Origin: Pseudoalteromonas neustonica
GTDB lineage: Bacteria > Pseudomonadota > Gammaproteobacteria > Enterobacterales > Alteromonadaceae
Direction: 5' to 3'
DNA length: 60,217 bases
NCBI RefSeq assembly: GCF_001653135.1
Contig: NZ_BDDS01000024.1
Span: 1 to 60,217, forward strand
In this document: piece by piece, positions 1-9,180 of the stretch
Layout: each line of letters opens with the position of its first letter
Numbering within the stretch: the stretch's first letter is position 1
Notes under the pieces: generated by a model
Told to the model about the DNA's origin: nothing
The model's input: the letters and a program-made list of their open reading frames with translations, nothing else
Databases searched by the model: none
Translations under genes and position numbers: made by a program

Positions 1-47
1 TCTTCGATAATGTTACGCCACTGCTCAAGGCTACGTGTTTTTCTCAT
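1..47 (-). CDS. Transposase/accessory protein N-terminus (IS66 TnpA-like), partial
   Basis: The reverse strand starts at an ATG (47-45), preceded by AGGAGA five bases upstream. It reads MRKTRSLEQWRNIIE before leaving the window. This opening resembles the small accessory proteins (TnpA) of IS66-type insertion sequences, which often begin with a basic stretch followed by an EQW motif. Only about 15 residues are visible, so the family call rests on resemblance alone. It lies directly against a truncated ATPase gene on the other strand, consistent with an insertion having removed that gene's front half. Confidence 0.4.
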   Translation of the reverse strand, partial: MRKTRSLEQWRNIIE

Positions 48-60
48 GGCTATCTCCTAA

Positions 61-771
61 TTGAAATTCAGAAATAGCTTAATCGGTTTGACGAATTACT
101 GGCAGGTGCACTTTGCTAGACGCTTACCTTCAGTCGCAGAGTATTTTGAGTTTATTCTGGGGTTATCTAAGAGCGAGAATTACTTAAATATACTTGACTT
201 AAGTGGTCTTCCTGCCGAAGTAAGAGCCGTGTGTGTTGGTGTAATTTCAAGGTTATGTTTTGATTTTAAATATTGGGATTTAGATCCTGAAAGTATTCCT
301 CTTAACTTGGTTTTAGAAGAAGCCCATACATATATACCAGAAGAAAGTGATTCTAAATTCAATATAGCAAAAGAGCGTGTTGAAAGAATAGCAAAAGAAG
401 GAAGGAAATACGGAATTGGTTTAACTGTAGTAACACAGCGCCCCTCAAATGTCTCTACAACAGTTTTATCTCAATGCGGCACTTATATAGCCCTTAGACT
501 AACCAATGATCTAGATCAGAATAAGATTAAGAGGCTACTACCTGATACCTTAGCTGGACAAGTTGACTTCTTACCAAGTCTTCGCGACGGTGAAGCATTT
601 GTTTCTGGGGATTCAATAAATCTTCCGAGAAAAGTTCAATTTAAAGTACCAAGCCCTATGCCTAGAAGTAATGATGTTAGGTATCACATATCTTGGAAAT
701 CAGGAAAGCCTTCAAGTTACTCATTAAAATCATTGGTTGATTCATGGCATAAACGAGATAAGTCTAAATGA
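61..771 (+). pseudogene. HerA-type ATPase, 5'-truncated (C-terminal half only)
   Basis: The reading frame opens right after a TAA at 58-60 and carries only the C-terminal half of a HerA/FtsK-like hexameric DNA-translocating ATPase. Visible are the strand and Walker B region LNLVLEEAHTYIP (about residues 81-93), then VVTQRPSNVSTTVLSQCG (about 121-138), the sensor region typical of HerA. The Walker A half of the protein is missing; full-length HerA proteins are usually 500-600 residues against 236 here. The first codon of the frame is TTG and has no convincing ribosome site, so the fragment is probably not made as a working enzyme. The stop overlaps the next start as ATGA, so the two genes were once one operon. 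The upstream transposase fragment is the likely cause of the truncation. Confidence 0.75.
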
Positions 772-2603
772 AAATAGATGCTATAAAGTTAAGTGGTTGG
801 CGTTCATATGATTTAGATGGAATCCATATTGAGGGCTTAAAGTCTATAAACCTAATTATTGGGCCTAATAACTCTGGAAAATCTAATTTATCAAAGTACT
901 TTAATTATTTAAAAGGCATAGCAGGTCAAGAACTACCAAATGGGGAAGTAATTTCAGTTGCCGCGGAGCTCAATGAAAGCCATACATGGGGATGGGAGAA
1001 GAGCATAATAAAATGTGAGGTTTCACTTTCACATGATAATAGCTTGTCAGAAGATCATAAGGTTGGCTATAAAGCCAATGAGCATCAAATAGCCTTAGAC
1101 TGTACTCATGATGTTAAATCTGACTCATCAATTTTAAATTTAAAGATCAATAATAATAAGCTCTTTGATGACAGAGGGCAAATACTTGAATCATTGGATA
1201 ATTGTAAGCGAGTCGATCCAACTGATTCTATAAATGGTTATTGCGATCTAAAACATTATTGGAAATGCTTTTTAGATTCATTAGTGTTTGTTGATCCTAT
1301 TCGTCATCACTCACGCCAGTCAGATAATGTACAAGATTATTATTTTGATGGTGCGGAAATTATCCAAGAACTAGACAAATTAAGGCGTGATAAGGCAACT
1401 CCCTCAAATTGGGCTGATTATAAATCTCAAGTAAAGCAATGGCTAACTGACATTCTCTCTGAAAAAGTAATTAATATTGAAGTGGTAGAAGATGATTTAA
1501 GTCTTGAATTTGAATCAGGTTTATCGTTTTCGTTAGAGCAATTAGGCACAGGTGTTTCTCAAATTGTAATGTTATTATCACACCTTTGGATTAACAGAGA
1601 TATGAATTTAAATGTTTTTCTGGAAGAACCTGAAGCAAATCTTCATCCTGAGGCTGTCATCAAACTTGTTAATATATTTGAAAAAAACTTAAAAAATCAT
1701 AAGTTTTTTATCACTACACATTCCCCATCGCTTATTGATTGCCTCAATGAAAATTGGGCTGTTTATAGGACTTTAAAATCTGATGAAGGTGCAAGTCAAA
1801 TTACACCTAATGATAATGTAATAAAATACTATGAGACATTAGATTCTCTGGGAGTTAAAGCTTCTCAAATTCTTCAAGCCAATACAGTGTTATGGGTAGA
1901 GGGGCCGAGTGATAGGATTTATCTTAAAAAGTGGATTGATATTTTTTCAAACGAAGAACTTAAAGAGGGTAAAGATTATTCATTTTTATACTTTGGAGGA
2001 ACGAATTTAGCTTCTTTTACTGTTTTGGAAGATATCGATCCAAGCCTAATAAATATGTTAAGTACTAGCAGAAAAGCTTATTTAATCACAGATTCAGATT
2101 GTTCTTCACAAACCGAACTAGATAATGAAGGTTTTAAACGCTATTTAGAATCTATGTTAGAGAGGGTTAACAAAGCAGATGCAGGGTGCATAGGAACAGA
2201 GTCATCTTTGGATAATTACTTTAAAGTTTGGATTACCGGAGGACGAGAGATTGAAAACTACTTATGCAAAGATCTTCTATTTGATATTTTAATTGCCAAA
2301 GGCTTTAAGCGGGATGTAGTAGGTAAAAAAGATTGTCGCAAACTGTTGGAGTTAAAGGCAGCAAACTCCTCTGACTTTATTTTTAACCAATTTGATTCAT
2401 TTGATAAAGCAATTGCAAATTGCTATCAATTTGCTGATAAATCACCATTAGATGAAAGCACACTTAATAATATCGCTTTGAGTTACGCAGGGAAAAAAGT
2501 ATCGATTGCTAAAGCAGTTTCTGAAAAATTAACTAAACTTCATTGCACCCCCTATGATTTACAAGAGCAGATAACAAACTTAGTAAAGTTTATCCGTGCA
2601 TAA
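768..2603 (+). CDS. OLD-family-like ATPase with C-terminal TOPRIM nuclease domain
   Basis: This 611-residue protein has an ABC/SMC-like ATPase fold. The P-loop GPNNSGKS is at residues 32-39, the Walker B region VFLEEPEANLHPEA near 282-295, and the H-loop ITTHSPSLID follows. A TOPRIM domain follows, with WVEGPSD near 375-381, the acidic pair in LITDSDCS near 436-443, and REIENYL near 494-500. This is the layout of OLD-family nucleases, including the GajA and AriA/AriB relatives used in phage defence. The ATG overlaps the stop of the HerA-type gene by four bases, so the two were translationally coupled. All ATPase and TOPRIM motifs are intact, but the partner is broken and any promoter was probably lost with it. 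A HerA plus OLD pairing suggests a defence operon; that role is inferred. Confidence 0.8.
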   Translation: MKIDAIKLSGWRSYDLDGIHIEGLKSINLIIGPNNSGKSNLSKYFNYLKGIAGQELPNGEVISVAAELNESHTWGWEKSIIKCEVSLSHDNSLSEDHKVGYKANEHQIALDCTHDVKSDSSILNLKINNNKLFDDRGQILESLDNCKRVDPTDSINGYCDLKHYWKCFLDSLVFVDPIRHHSRQSDNVQDYYFDGAEIIQELDKLRRDKATPSNWADYKSQVKQWLTDILSEKVINIEVVEDDLSLEFESGLSFSLEQLGTGVSQIVMLLSHLWINRDMNLNVFLEEPEANLHPEAVIKLVNIFEKNLKNHKFFITTHSPSLIDCLNENWAVYRTLKSDEGASQITPNDNVIKYYETLDSLGVKASQILQANTVLWVEGPSDRIYLKKWIDIFSNEELKEGKDYSFLYFGGTNLASFTVLEDIDPSLINMLSTSRKAYLITDSDCSSQTELDNEGFKRYLESMLERVNKADAGCIGTESSLDNYFKVWITGGREIENYLCKDLLFDILIAKGFKRDVVGKKDCRKLLELKAANSSDFIFNQFDSFDKAIANCYQFADKSPLDESTLNNIALSYAGKKVSIAKAVSEKLTKLHCTPYDLQEQITNLVKFIRA

Positions 2604-2687
2604 CTCTTGTCAGTGACCTATTAATAGCTGGCATTTTTTTTACTCCGTATATTGATATGCTGATTAAGCTTATGATAAATAACCAAC

Positions 2688-2711
2688 TAACGTTAATACA
2701 TATTAACGTTA
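2688..2711. repeat. Perfect 24-bp palindrome, AT-rich
   Basis: Arms of 11 bases (taacgttaata / tattaacgtta) flank a 2-base centre, in the gap between the OLD-like gene and the convergent DUF1275 gene. There is no GC-rich stem or T-run, so it is a poor intrinsic terminator. It could be an operator or a recombination scar at the end of the putative island. Function unknown. Confidence 0.5.
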
Positions 2712-2731
2712 ATTTACTTTCTGCACATGAC

Positions 2732-3400
2732 TTAAGTTTTTTTACTATTGATAGCTTTAAACACTGAGTAGCTGACGGCTAATACTAGGCAGATGGTCGC
2801 TGGGATAAAGAGTGCGTTAAATTTATAAAAATGGAATGAATAGGCTCCTAACGTGCCGCCGAAAATAAACCCTGAGATGATCAGTAGGAATAATCGAGCT
2901 TTTCGGCTATCAAATGATTCGCCTCTTAATTTTGCACCAAGCATTAACCCTAGATCAGTAAATATGCCGGTAACATGAGTGGTACGAATAACTGCGCCGC
3001 TATAAGTTGTGGCTAATGCATTTTGTAACCCACATGCTGCTGATGCTAGGTAGTGGCCGATCATTGAACTATCAGATAGAAAATACACTGAACCGGCCAG
3101 TAATAGTGCTTCAAATAATAGTAAGCCGCTGTAGTTATGGCTGAGTTTAAGTGCGCCACTTGGTAAAAATGCGCCTGATAATGCTGCACCGATAATAAAG
3201 CTAAGCAAAATAAAGATTAAATGTAAGGTGTCAGCCACATTAGTGATAACAAAGCTGGTGCCAAGTTGAGTTGCGGTGCCAGATAGGTGCGAAATTGATT
3301 GATGTTTGAAGCCTAATAACCCAATCGAATTGACAAGCCCTGCAACCAGAGCAAGTAAAAAAGATCCAGCCTCTACCCAACGAGGTAATTTTGAAATCAC
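2732..3400 (-). CDS. YoaK/DUF1275 family membrane protein
   Basis: This 222-residue protein has about six hydrophobic segments and the opening pattern typical of the DUF1275 (YoaK) family: a membrane helix with GLVNSIG, then HLSGTATQLG, then further helices around TTHVTGIFTDLGLMLG (about residues 138-153). The family sits in the inner membrane and its function is not established. The start is a GTG with no obvious ribosome site, so the N-terminus is uncertain. It is transcribed towards the OLD-like gene and looks unrelated to it. Confidence 0.8.
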   Translation of the reverse strand: MISKLPRWVEAGSFLLALVAGLVNSIGLLGFKHQSISHLSGTATQLGTSFVITNVADTLHLIFILLSFIIGAALSGAFLPSGALKLSHNYSGLLLFEALLLAGSVYFLSDSSMIGHYLASAACGLQNALATTYSGAVIRTTHVTGIFTDLGLMLGAKLRGESFDSRKARLFLLIISGFIFGGTLGAYSFHFYKFNALFIPATICLVLAVSYSVFKAINSKKT

Positions 3401-3486
3401 AGTTAATAGTTATATTAAAATGAGTGTATAAATAACCTATCAGTTCGTTATTTATTACACAACCTGAATCTAATTTTTGCGTCCAT

Positions 3487-3624
3487 TCAATTCGTATTCA
3501 ACGGCTTTTTATTCAAGGATTGCGCGCTTTTTGCAAGTGCCAAAAACGCCTGTTCCGCTATTGGTTTTGAAAGTAAATAACCTACGTCCATTTTTTGTGT
3601 CTGTTGTTTTATAGTGAAGTACCG
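3487..3624 (-). pseudogene. Remnant of an EAL-domain protein C-terminus
   Basis: On the reverse strand an in-frame stretch just downstream of a TAG codon reads KMDVGYLLSKPIAEQAF and ends at a TGA (3489-3487). The GYLLSKPI core matches the last strand and helix of EAL phosphodiesterase domains; compare GQGYLFSKPLPEPEF in the gene at 6136. Nothing else of such a protein is present, and no start or catalytic residue remains. It is best read as the eroded tail of a lost c-di-GMP phosphodiesterase gene. The match is short, so the call is moderate. Confidence 0.5.
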
Positions 3625-3646
3625 CTATTTTTTAATCCTTTAAAAT

Positions 3647-4762
3647 TTAAATAATATTATTACCTTGTTCGGGATCACGAGATTCATCGGCTTGTTCGCG
3701 AATATCATCAGTATCACTGCTTACATCGTCAATACCGTGTTCATGCTGTGTTGTTGCACGTTTTTTAATGTGGGGTTTCGTGTTTGTGGTTTCTGTTGCC
3801 GCTGTTTTAGGTGCTATTGCTGGGGGGTAAATATCTTCACCTTGGCTATTAAGCAGTACGCGTTCTCTGGCATCGTCAGGCATGCTTATTTGATGTTGAG
3901 TAAAGTTATTGATTAATTCTCGCATGAGTTGTGAAGCTACTTTTACAACACTATGTTGTTCGCTATTGACCCAAAAGTACACGGTAAAGTTGATGGTGGC
4001 TGAGCCTAAGTTATCAACTAATACTTGAGGGGGTGGATCGCTAAGCACTGCGGTTTGCTCTGATATTGTGCTAATAGCAAGGCTTTGTGCGGTGCGAATA
4101 TCATTATCGTAGCCAATTCCTATTGAGAAATGACCTCGCATTTTGGGGTTTGCTGTTAAGTTTTTAATAACATTTTTATAAACGCTCGCGTTAGGTATTT
4201 GTATATGGTTACCATCAAAATCAACAAGGGTTGTTGCACGCGCAGTTACTTTTTTTACAACACCTAGGCGACCGTCTACCTCAATAACGTCGTCTATTTT
4301 AAAAGGGCGTTGTACGCTTAGTAACATGCTTGAAATAAAGTTTTCGGCGATATCCTTAAATGCAAACCCTAAAATTAAACCGAGAAGGCCTGTTCCGCTC
4401 ATTACCGCGACGGCAAATTGAGTTAAACCAGCGAGCCTTAAAAATAAATAAATGCCAAATAATATGATTAAAGTACTAATGAACCGTCTTGTGACTACAT
4501 GCAACAAGCGGCTTTCACTTACGTACCCTAAAGGCTTAAGTAATAAGTAAGATAAGGGCTTTGCTAAAAAATAACAGCTTACGATCGCAAGTATACCCAA
4601 TATGAGTGCGGGTAACATTTGCGCCGTAGTCTGTAAAAAGTGCGTTATTTGCTCGCTGAACCCTTGGGCTGTGAACTGCCAAGGCTGCTCTACTTTCAGC
4701 TTGGTTGAGTCCTTCTCTATTAACTTAACAAACTGATTTATAAATATAAAAAAATTATTCAT
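3647..4762 (-). CDS. MscS-family small-conductance mechanosensitive channel
   Basis: This protein gates an inner-membrane pore that releases solutes on hypo-osmotic shock. Three hydrophobic helices (ILGILAIVSCYFLA, TLIILFGIYLFLRLAG, and the pore helix with GTGLLGLILGFAFKD) are followed by the MscS beta domain, with FKIDDVIEVDGRLGVV and a DGNHIQIPNA motif. The start chosen (MNNFFIF, 371 residues) has an AAGGGA about ten bases upstream; a longer frame runs to 4825 but lacks a site. The C-terminal 50 or so residues are a hydrophilic, acidic tail not needed by the core fold. The gene diverges from the yihY-like gene at 4899. Confidence 0.88.
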   Translation of the reverse strand: MNNFFIFINQFVKLIEKDSTKLKVEQPWQFTAQGFSEQITHFLQTTAQMLPALILGILAIVSCYFLAKPLSYLLLKPLGYVSESRLLHVVTRRFISTLIILFGIYLFLRLAGLTQFAVAVMSGTGLLGLILGFAFKDIAENFISSMLLSVQRPFKIDDVIEVDGRLGVVKKVTARATTLVDFDGNHIQIPNASVYKNVIKNLTANPKMRGHFSIGIGYDNDIRTAQSLAISTISEQTAVLSDPPPQVLVDNLGSATINFTVYFWVNSEQHSVVKVASQLMRELINNFTQHQISMPDDARERVLLNSQGEDIYPPAIAPKTAATETTNTKPHIKKRATTQHEHGIDDVSSDTDDIREQADESRDPEQGNNII

Positions 4763-4898
4763 TGATACAAATCCCTTGCGGTGGCAGGTCTGATTGTTGA
4801 TGTGTAAGTGCAAATAATAGACCATAATTTAATGGCAAGTTTGTTGCAGGTTAAACGTATTAACTTTAACCACAATTTAAAATGTGATGAGGTATAAA

Positions 4899-5873
4899 AT
4901 GCATACTGCGAAAAATAAAAGAGGTCATCAAGCTCGTACGCCTACCTCTATACCTATACTTGGTTGGTGGGACATTACTAAGCGAGTTTATGTTAGTTTG
5001 TCACAAGATAATTTATCGTTTGTGGCTGCGGGGGTCGCATTTTATGCGTTGTTGGCTATTTTTCCTGCGATTGCTGCGTTGGTATCTGTTTATGCTTACT
5101 TTTCATCACCAGCTGAAATATCAGCACATTTAAGCCAATTTATCACATTGTTACCGCCTAGTAGTCGTGACATTGTGCTTGAACAAGTGACTGCAGTGAG
5201 TCAAAAGTCGCATACCACTTTAAGTATAAGCGCCATAGGTACTTTATTGCTTGCTATATGGAGTAGCAGTAAAGGCTGCCAAGCATTAATTACGGCATGT
5301 AATATTACTTACCATGAGCATAATAAACGGGCGTTTTTTCAAGCATTGATTGTACGGTTTATATTTTCGGTGGGTGCGATTATGGTTGCAGTCATCGCGC
5401 TGCTCATTATCGGTATTTTACCTATAGCACTTAATTTGGTTGGGTTAACTCAACAGGTCGATATTGTCATTCAATTAGTCTCATGGCCATTATTGGCGCT
5501 TGTTTTTAATTTTGCATTGGCATGCTTGTATCGTTATGCGCCCCATAGAAAAGCGGCTAAATGGCGCTGGGTAACACCGGGTTCTTTAATTGCGATGGTG
5601 TTGTGGATAGTGGCTTCGTTGGGATTTTCGTTTTATGTTGCTAAATTTGCTTCGTATAACGAAACTTATGGTTCATTGGGGGGCGTTGTGATCATGCTAA
5701 TGTGGTTGTACATCAGTGCTTATATTATCATTTTTGGTGCAGCTATCAATGCATGCGCAGAGCAGCAAACAATGTTTGATAGCACTATTGGCCCCGCTAA
5801 AGATGTGGGTGAACGGGGCGCTTTTGTGGCTGACAGACTAACCACCTTACAAAAGAAAAATAGGGTTGATTAG
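4899..5873 (+). CDS. YihY/BrkB (UPF0761) family inner-membrane protein
   Basis: This 324-residue polytopic protein has about six membrane segments and family hallmarks such as LSFVAAGVAFYALLAIFPAI and, near the end, YGSLGGVVIMLMWLYISAY. YihY/BrkB proteins were once annotated as ribonuclease BN; their true function is unsettled. The ATG at 4899 is preferred because GAGG lies six bases upstream; a GTG and an ATG also lie just ahead in frame at 4884 and 4887. The TAG stop at 5871 lies inside the terminal inverted repeat of the intergenic element that follows. Confidence 0.85.
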   Translation: MHTAKNKRGHQARTPTSIPILGWWDITKRVYVSLSQDNLSFVAAGVAFYALLAIFPAIAALVSVYAYFSSPAEISAHLSQFITLLPPSSRDIVLEQVTAVSQKSHTTLSISAIGTLLLAIWSSSKGCQALITACNITYHEHNKRAFFQALIVRFIFSVGAIMVAVIALLIIGILPIALNLVGLTQQVDIVIQLVSWPLLALVFNFALACLYRYAPHRKAAKWRWVTPGSLIAMVLWIVASLGFSFYVAKFASYNETYGSLGGVVIMLMWLYISAYIIIFGAAINACAEQQTMFDSTIGPAKDVGERGAFVADRLTTLQKKNRVD

Positions 5874-6141
5874 GGCGTGTTGACCTTTGTGGATTGAAAT
5901 TTGTTCAACCTAGGGGCGATTTAATCGCGGCGCGAGGTTTGTAACCTAGCGGGCTAAGTAAAAACCGAGTAACAAAGAGTCAATCACCCCTAGGAAGAAC
6001 CCTTTGGGCAGCGCATGTTTGGTATTTATACTGCGTTATCACCTATTTATGGGGAACAACCACACGACATAGGCTCTGCCTTGCCTAAATACCAAACATA
6101 CTGCTGCAAAATCAATCACGAAAGGTCAACACGCCCTAATC
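5868..6141. repeat. MITE-like inverted-repeat element (type A) between convergent genes
   Basis: The ends are inverted repeats with 21 identical bases (5868-5888 against the complement of 6121-6141; core TAGGGCGTGTTGACCTTT) and further partial match inward. A second nested pair, atgtttggtattta at 6015-6028 and its complement at 6086-6099, makes the interior foldable. No open frame is present. The TAG stop codons of both flanking genes, yihY-like from the left and GGDEF-EAL from the right, fall within the terminal repeats, each as GAT TAG. No clear target duplication was seen. It shares a core with the element at 30205. Confidence 0.75.
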
Positions 6142-9100
6142 ACTTGTTTTTGAATTATTGAGTAGGGCGATAAATTCTGGCTCAGGTAATGGTTTTGAAA
6201 ATAAGTATCCTTGGCCATAGTCGCAGCCAAGTTCCATTAATAGGTGGCGTTGTTCGGTTGTTTCAATCCCTTCGGCGATCACTTTTAAACCAAACTGGTG
6301 CGCCATCGTTATTATGGCCTTACATAGCGCGAGCTCTTGGTTATTAGCATGAATGTTATCAACAAAGCATTTGTCTATTTTTAGGTAATCGGCGTCCATT
6401 TGCTGTAAATAAGCAAGGGATGAGTAACCAGTACCAAAATCATCTAAAGCAAGCTCCATACCTGAACGCACTAGCGATTTGAGCCTTTGTTGGGTTAAAT
6501 GCTCTGGCGTGATCATTAGTCCTTCGGTGATCTCTGCCACAATGGCGCTAGGTGGTAAATTAGCTGCTTCAAGTAGCGCAGGCCATTGATCAATACCACT
6601 ATCAAGGCAGCTAAATTGTACGGGTGAGACGTTAATACTTAACTGAAAATTAGGGTCTATTTTTTCGCGTAATATATTGAGTGTTTGTAATGCTCTAGTG
6701 AAAACAAATTGTCCCAGAGGATTAATATAGCGAGACTCTTCAGCAAGAGGTATAAATTGTGCGGGGCTAATAATTCCTTGTCTTGGGTGTAACCAGCGGA
6801 TCAAGGCTTCAGCTTTGTGGATCGTCCCAGAATCAAGATCAACAATAGGTTGATAATAAAGATCAAATTGTTGCTTCTCAAGGCCTCTGCGAATGTTTTT
6901 TAGTAAATTCATTCTAGCTTGTGCTTGCTCACGTAAATTTAAGTTAAAAAACGCAAAGCAGTTTCGGCCATTTTGCTTGGCTTGATACATAGCTTGATCG
7001 GCTGCTTTTAACAGCAGTTCAGAAGTGTCACCATCAGTTGGAGCAATTGCAATACCGATACTGGCTGCTATATACACTTCTTCATTCTCTAAATGGAATG
7101 GTTTTGACATCGCTTTGAGCACATCATTGGCGACCTTTTTAATATGAGCATCGCTTACTAATTTGGTATGCACCATAACAAACTCATCACCACCAATGCG
7201 GGCAATAAAGTCAAGATCAGCTATCGCATATTGTAGCCGAGTAGCAATGAGCTTAAGTAACTCATCACCATAGTAATGGCCTAAAGTATCATTTATATCT
7301 TTAAAGTGATCGAGATCTAGTAACATTAACACTAGCGGCTCTGTGGGATTGCAATGTGTACTGAGGCGTAAATTTAGTCGTTCTTTTAACTCAATTCTAT
7401 TTGGCAGGTTGGTTAAATGATCAAAGTGAGTTTGGTGCCAAATTAAATCATCCGCAGCTTTTTTCTCGGTAAGATCAGTAAAAATAGCAACACGGCGCTG
7501 GGGTTGGTGATATTCATCGTATACGGTATCGATAGTAAGCCATTCGGTGAACAATTCGCCATGTTTACGTCGATTAATTACTTCACCTTGCCAGCGTCCT
7601 GTTTCTTGTATTTCCTGCCACATTGCATAATAAAACGCTTTTGTGTGTTTTCCTGAGCTTAAGATTGCGGTGGTTTTGCCCAGTACTTCTTCTTTACGGT
7701 ACTCGGTTACCTTACAAAAAGCGGGATTTACATCTAAAATCATGCCGTTTGGATCAGTGATCGCCATGCCTTCACTGCTGTTTGAATAAACAAGTGAGGC
7801 GAGGTGAGAGGCTTTTGCAGCTTGTTTTTGTTCACTAATATCTTGTAAAACTATAGTGTATTCATTGCTGTTTTGTTTTGCGCTAATACGCACCGCAAAA
7901 ATATGCTCTGCAGTGGTGTTATTTTCGGTTAACTCAAAATAGGTGGTTTCATTTTTTGCAGGTAAATTTTTAAGTAATTGCTTACTTTTTTCTTCGTCTA
8001 AAATATCGCGTAAATGCAGTTTAGAACGAGTAAAAACTGGGGGGGTGAGCTGTGATATTTGGCCACCTAAATTAAGTACTTCACCATGAACGTTTACCCT
8101 AATATAAATGTCGGGCAAAGCGTTTAATAAGCTACTTAGTTCATCATGCTGGCGTTTTACATTAGCTTCTGCGTTTAGGCGCGTTTGTGCCATTTCTTCA
8201 AAGTGTGTGTATAACGTGTTTAGCTCAGGGCTGTTTAGGCTAAATTGCTTTGGTAATTGTCCAGATGCCAGTTCTTTAATCGCCGTAGTTAGGCGGGCAA
8301 TGGGTGTTAATACTGATTGCTTTAATCGTATATGGGCAAATATGCACAATATAAAAATCATGAAAATAAAAGCAAAAATAGTATTTAAAAATAGATGATT
8401 GGCTTCTTTTATTGCATTGTTAAAGGGGATCGCAACATACACATTTAAGGTGTTTTTCACTTCATCTTGGTACATTACTTGACTATGTAAAACATGGTTT
8501 ACACCTTTAAAATCAACAATGTTGTTTACTGCTGGTTGCTCAATACTAAAACCATAATGACTAACATTTGCGCCAAATAAACTAGGATCATTGGGATAAT
8601 TGGCAATAATTCGGCCATGGCTATCCGTGATGACTGCAATTGCATTGGGTGGTAAGTGGAAGTTTGCGAGTTTTTGGCTCCACCAATCTAATGTTATTAC
8701 TGTAACAACAGCGCCATATGGTGTTTGTTTATCATCTAAAAGTGGGTAAGCAAAGTTTACAGTTAATGTATCTAAGCTACGATCTTTTTGAAAAAAACCA
8801 ATCGCAAAATTTTTAGTTTCTAGCGCATTTTGAAAGTATTCACGATCAGCAATGTTGATCTCTTCCTTAACGCCTTTTAATAAACATTGTGGATCACCTT
8901 TTAAGTTAGTAATACCAATATTCGCAATTTCAGGCTTAAGTGCTTGGACTTTTGTTAAGTAATACGGGCATTCGGATATAAGCGGTGAGCTAAAATCTTT
9001 TAAGCTGGCTAATTGTGTTGTGAATATTTCAATTTCGTTAAGTATCTCAGTCTGTTGGGTGGCAAGTTGTTCAGCAATAGCTAATGCCTGAAAGCGACTC

Positions 9101-9180
9101 TCCTGTAGTGCAGTTTCCTTTGCATGCCAAAGGCTAAACAGCATCACGACAATACCAGGCAAGCTTAACAATATAAACAA
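6136..9180 (-). CDS. Membrane PAS-GGDEF-EAL protein (c-di-GMP turnover)
   Basis: A c-di-GMP enzyme of about 1,014 residues. In order: an N-terminal membrane helix, a periplasmic Cache-like sensor (about 20-255), a second helix (about 262-282), a HAMP-like linker, two PAS regions (about 345-450 and 455-570), GGDEF (ARIGGDEFVM, about 661-670) and EAL (AEALIRW near 790, DDFGTGYSSL, IAEGIETTEQ, GQGYLFSKPLP). Both catalytic signatures are intact. The inhibitory RxxD site before GGDEF reads ADLD, so product inhibition may be lost. The start is doubtful: this TTG has no ribosome site and falls inside the first membrane helix. The frame continues upstream through basic residues (LKHRLYR) to a TAG at 9231-9229, without ATG, GTG or TTG. 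An ATT at 9216 lies about nine bases after AGAAG. Confidence 0.88.
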   Translation of the reverse strand: MFILLSLPGIVVMLFSLWHAKETALQESRFQALAIAEQLATQQTEILNEIEIFTTQLASLKDFSSPLISECPYYLTKVQALKPEIANIGITNLKGDPQCLLKGVKEEINIADREYFQNALETKNFAIGFFQKDRSLDTLTVNFAYPLLDDKQTPYGAVVTVITLDWWSQKLANFHLPPNAIAVITDSHGRIIANYPNDPSLFGANVSHYGFSIEQPAVNNIVDFKGVNHVLHSQVMYQDEVKNTLNVYVAIPFNNAIKEANHLFLNTIFAFIFMIFILCIFAHIRLKQSVLTPIARLTTAIKELASGQLPKQFSLNSPELNTLYTHFEEMAQTRLNAEANVKRQHDELSSLLNALPDIYIRVNVHGEVLNLGGQISQLTPPVFTRSKLHLRDILDEEKSKQLLKNLPAKNETTYFELTENNTTAEHIFAVRISAKQNSNEYTIVLQDISEQKQAAKASHLASLVYSNSSEGMAITDPNGMILDVNPAFCKVTEYRKEEVLGKTTAILSSGKHTKAFYYAMWQEIQETGRWQGEVINRRKHGELFTEWLTIDTVYDEYHQPQRRVAIFTDLTEKKAADDLIWHQTHFDHLTNLPNRIELKERLNLRLSTHCNPTEPLVLMLLDLDHFKDINDTLGHYYGDELLKLIATRLQYAIADLDFIARIGGDEFVMVHTKLVSDAHIKKVANDVLKAMSKPFHLENEEVYIAASIGIAIAPTDGDTSELLLKAADQAMYQAKQNGRNCFAFFNLNLREQAQARMNLLKNIRRGLEKQQFDLYYQPIVDLDSGTIHKAEALIRWLHPRQGIISPAQFIPLAEESRYINPLGQFVFTRALQTLNILREKIDPNFQLSINVSPVQFSCLDSGIDQWPALLEAANLPPSAIVAEITEGLMITPEHLTQQRLKSLVRSGMELALDDFGTGYSSLAYLQQMDADYLKIDKCFVDNIHANNQELALCKAIITMAHQFGLKVIAEGIETTEQRHLLMELGCDYGQGYLFSKPLPEPEFIALLNNSKTSD

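Noticed and set aside
3665..3916. Forward-strand frame of 83 codons overlapping mscS
   Set aside because: It lies opposite the well-supported mscS 3' end, is Cys- and Phe-rich in an unnatural way and has no ribosome site.
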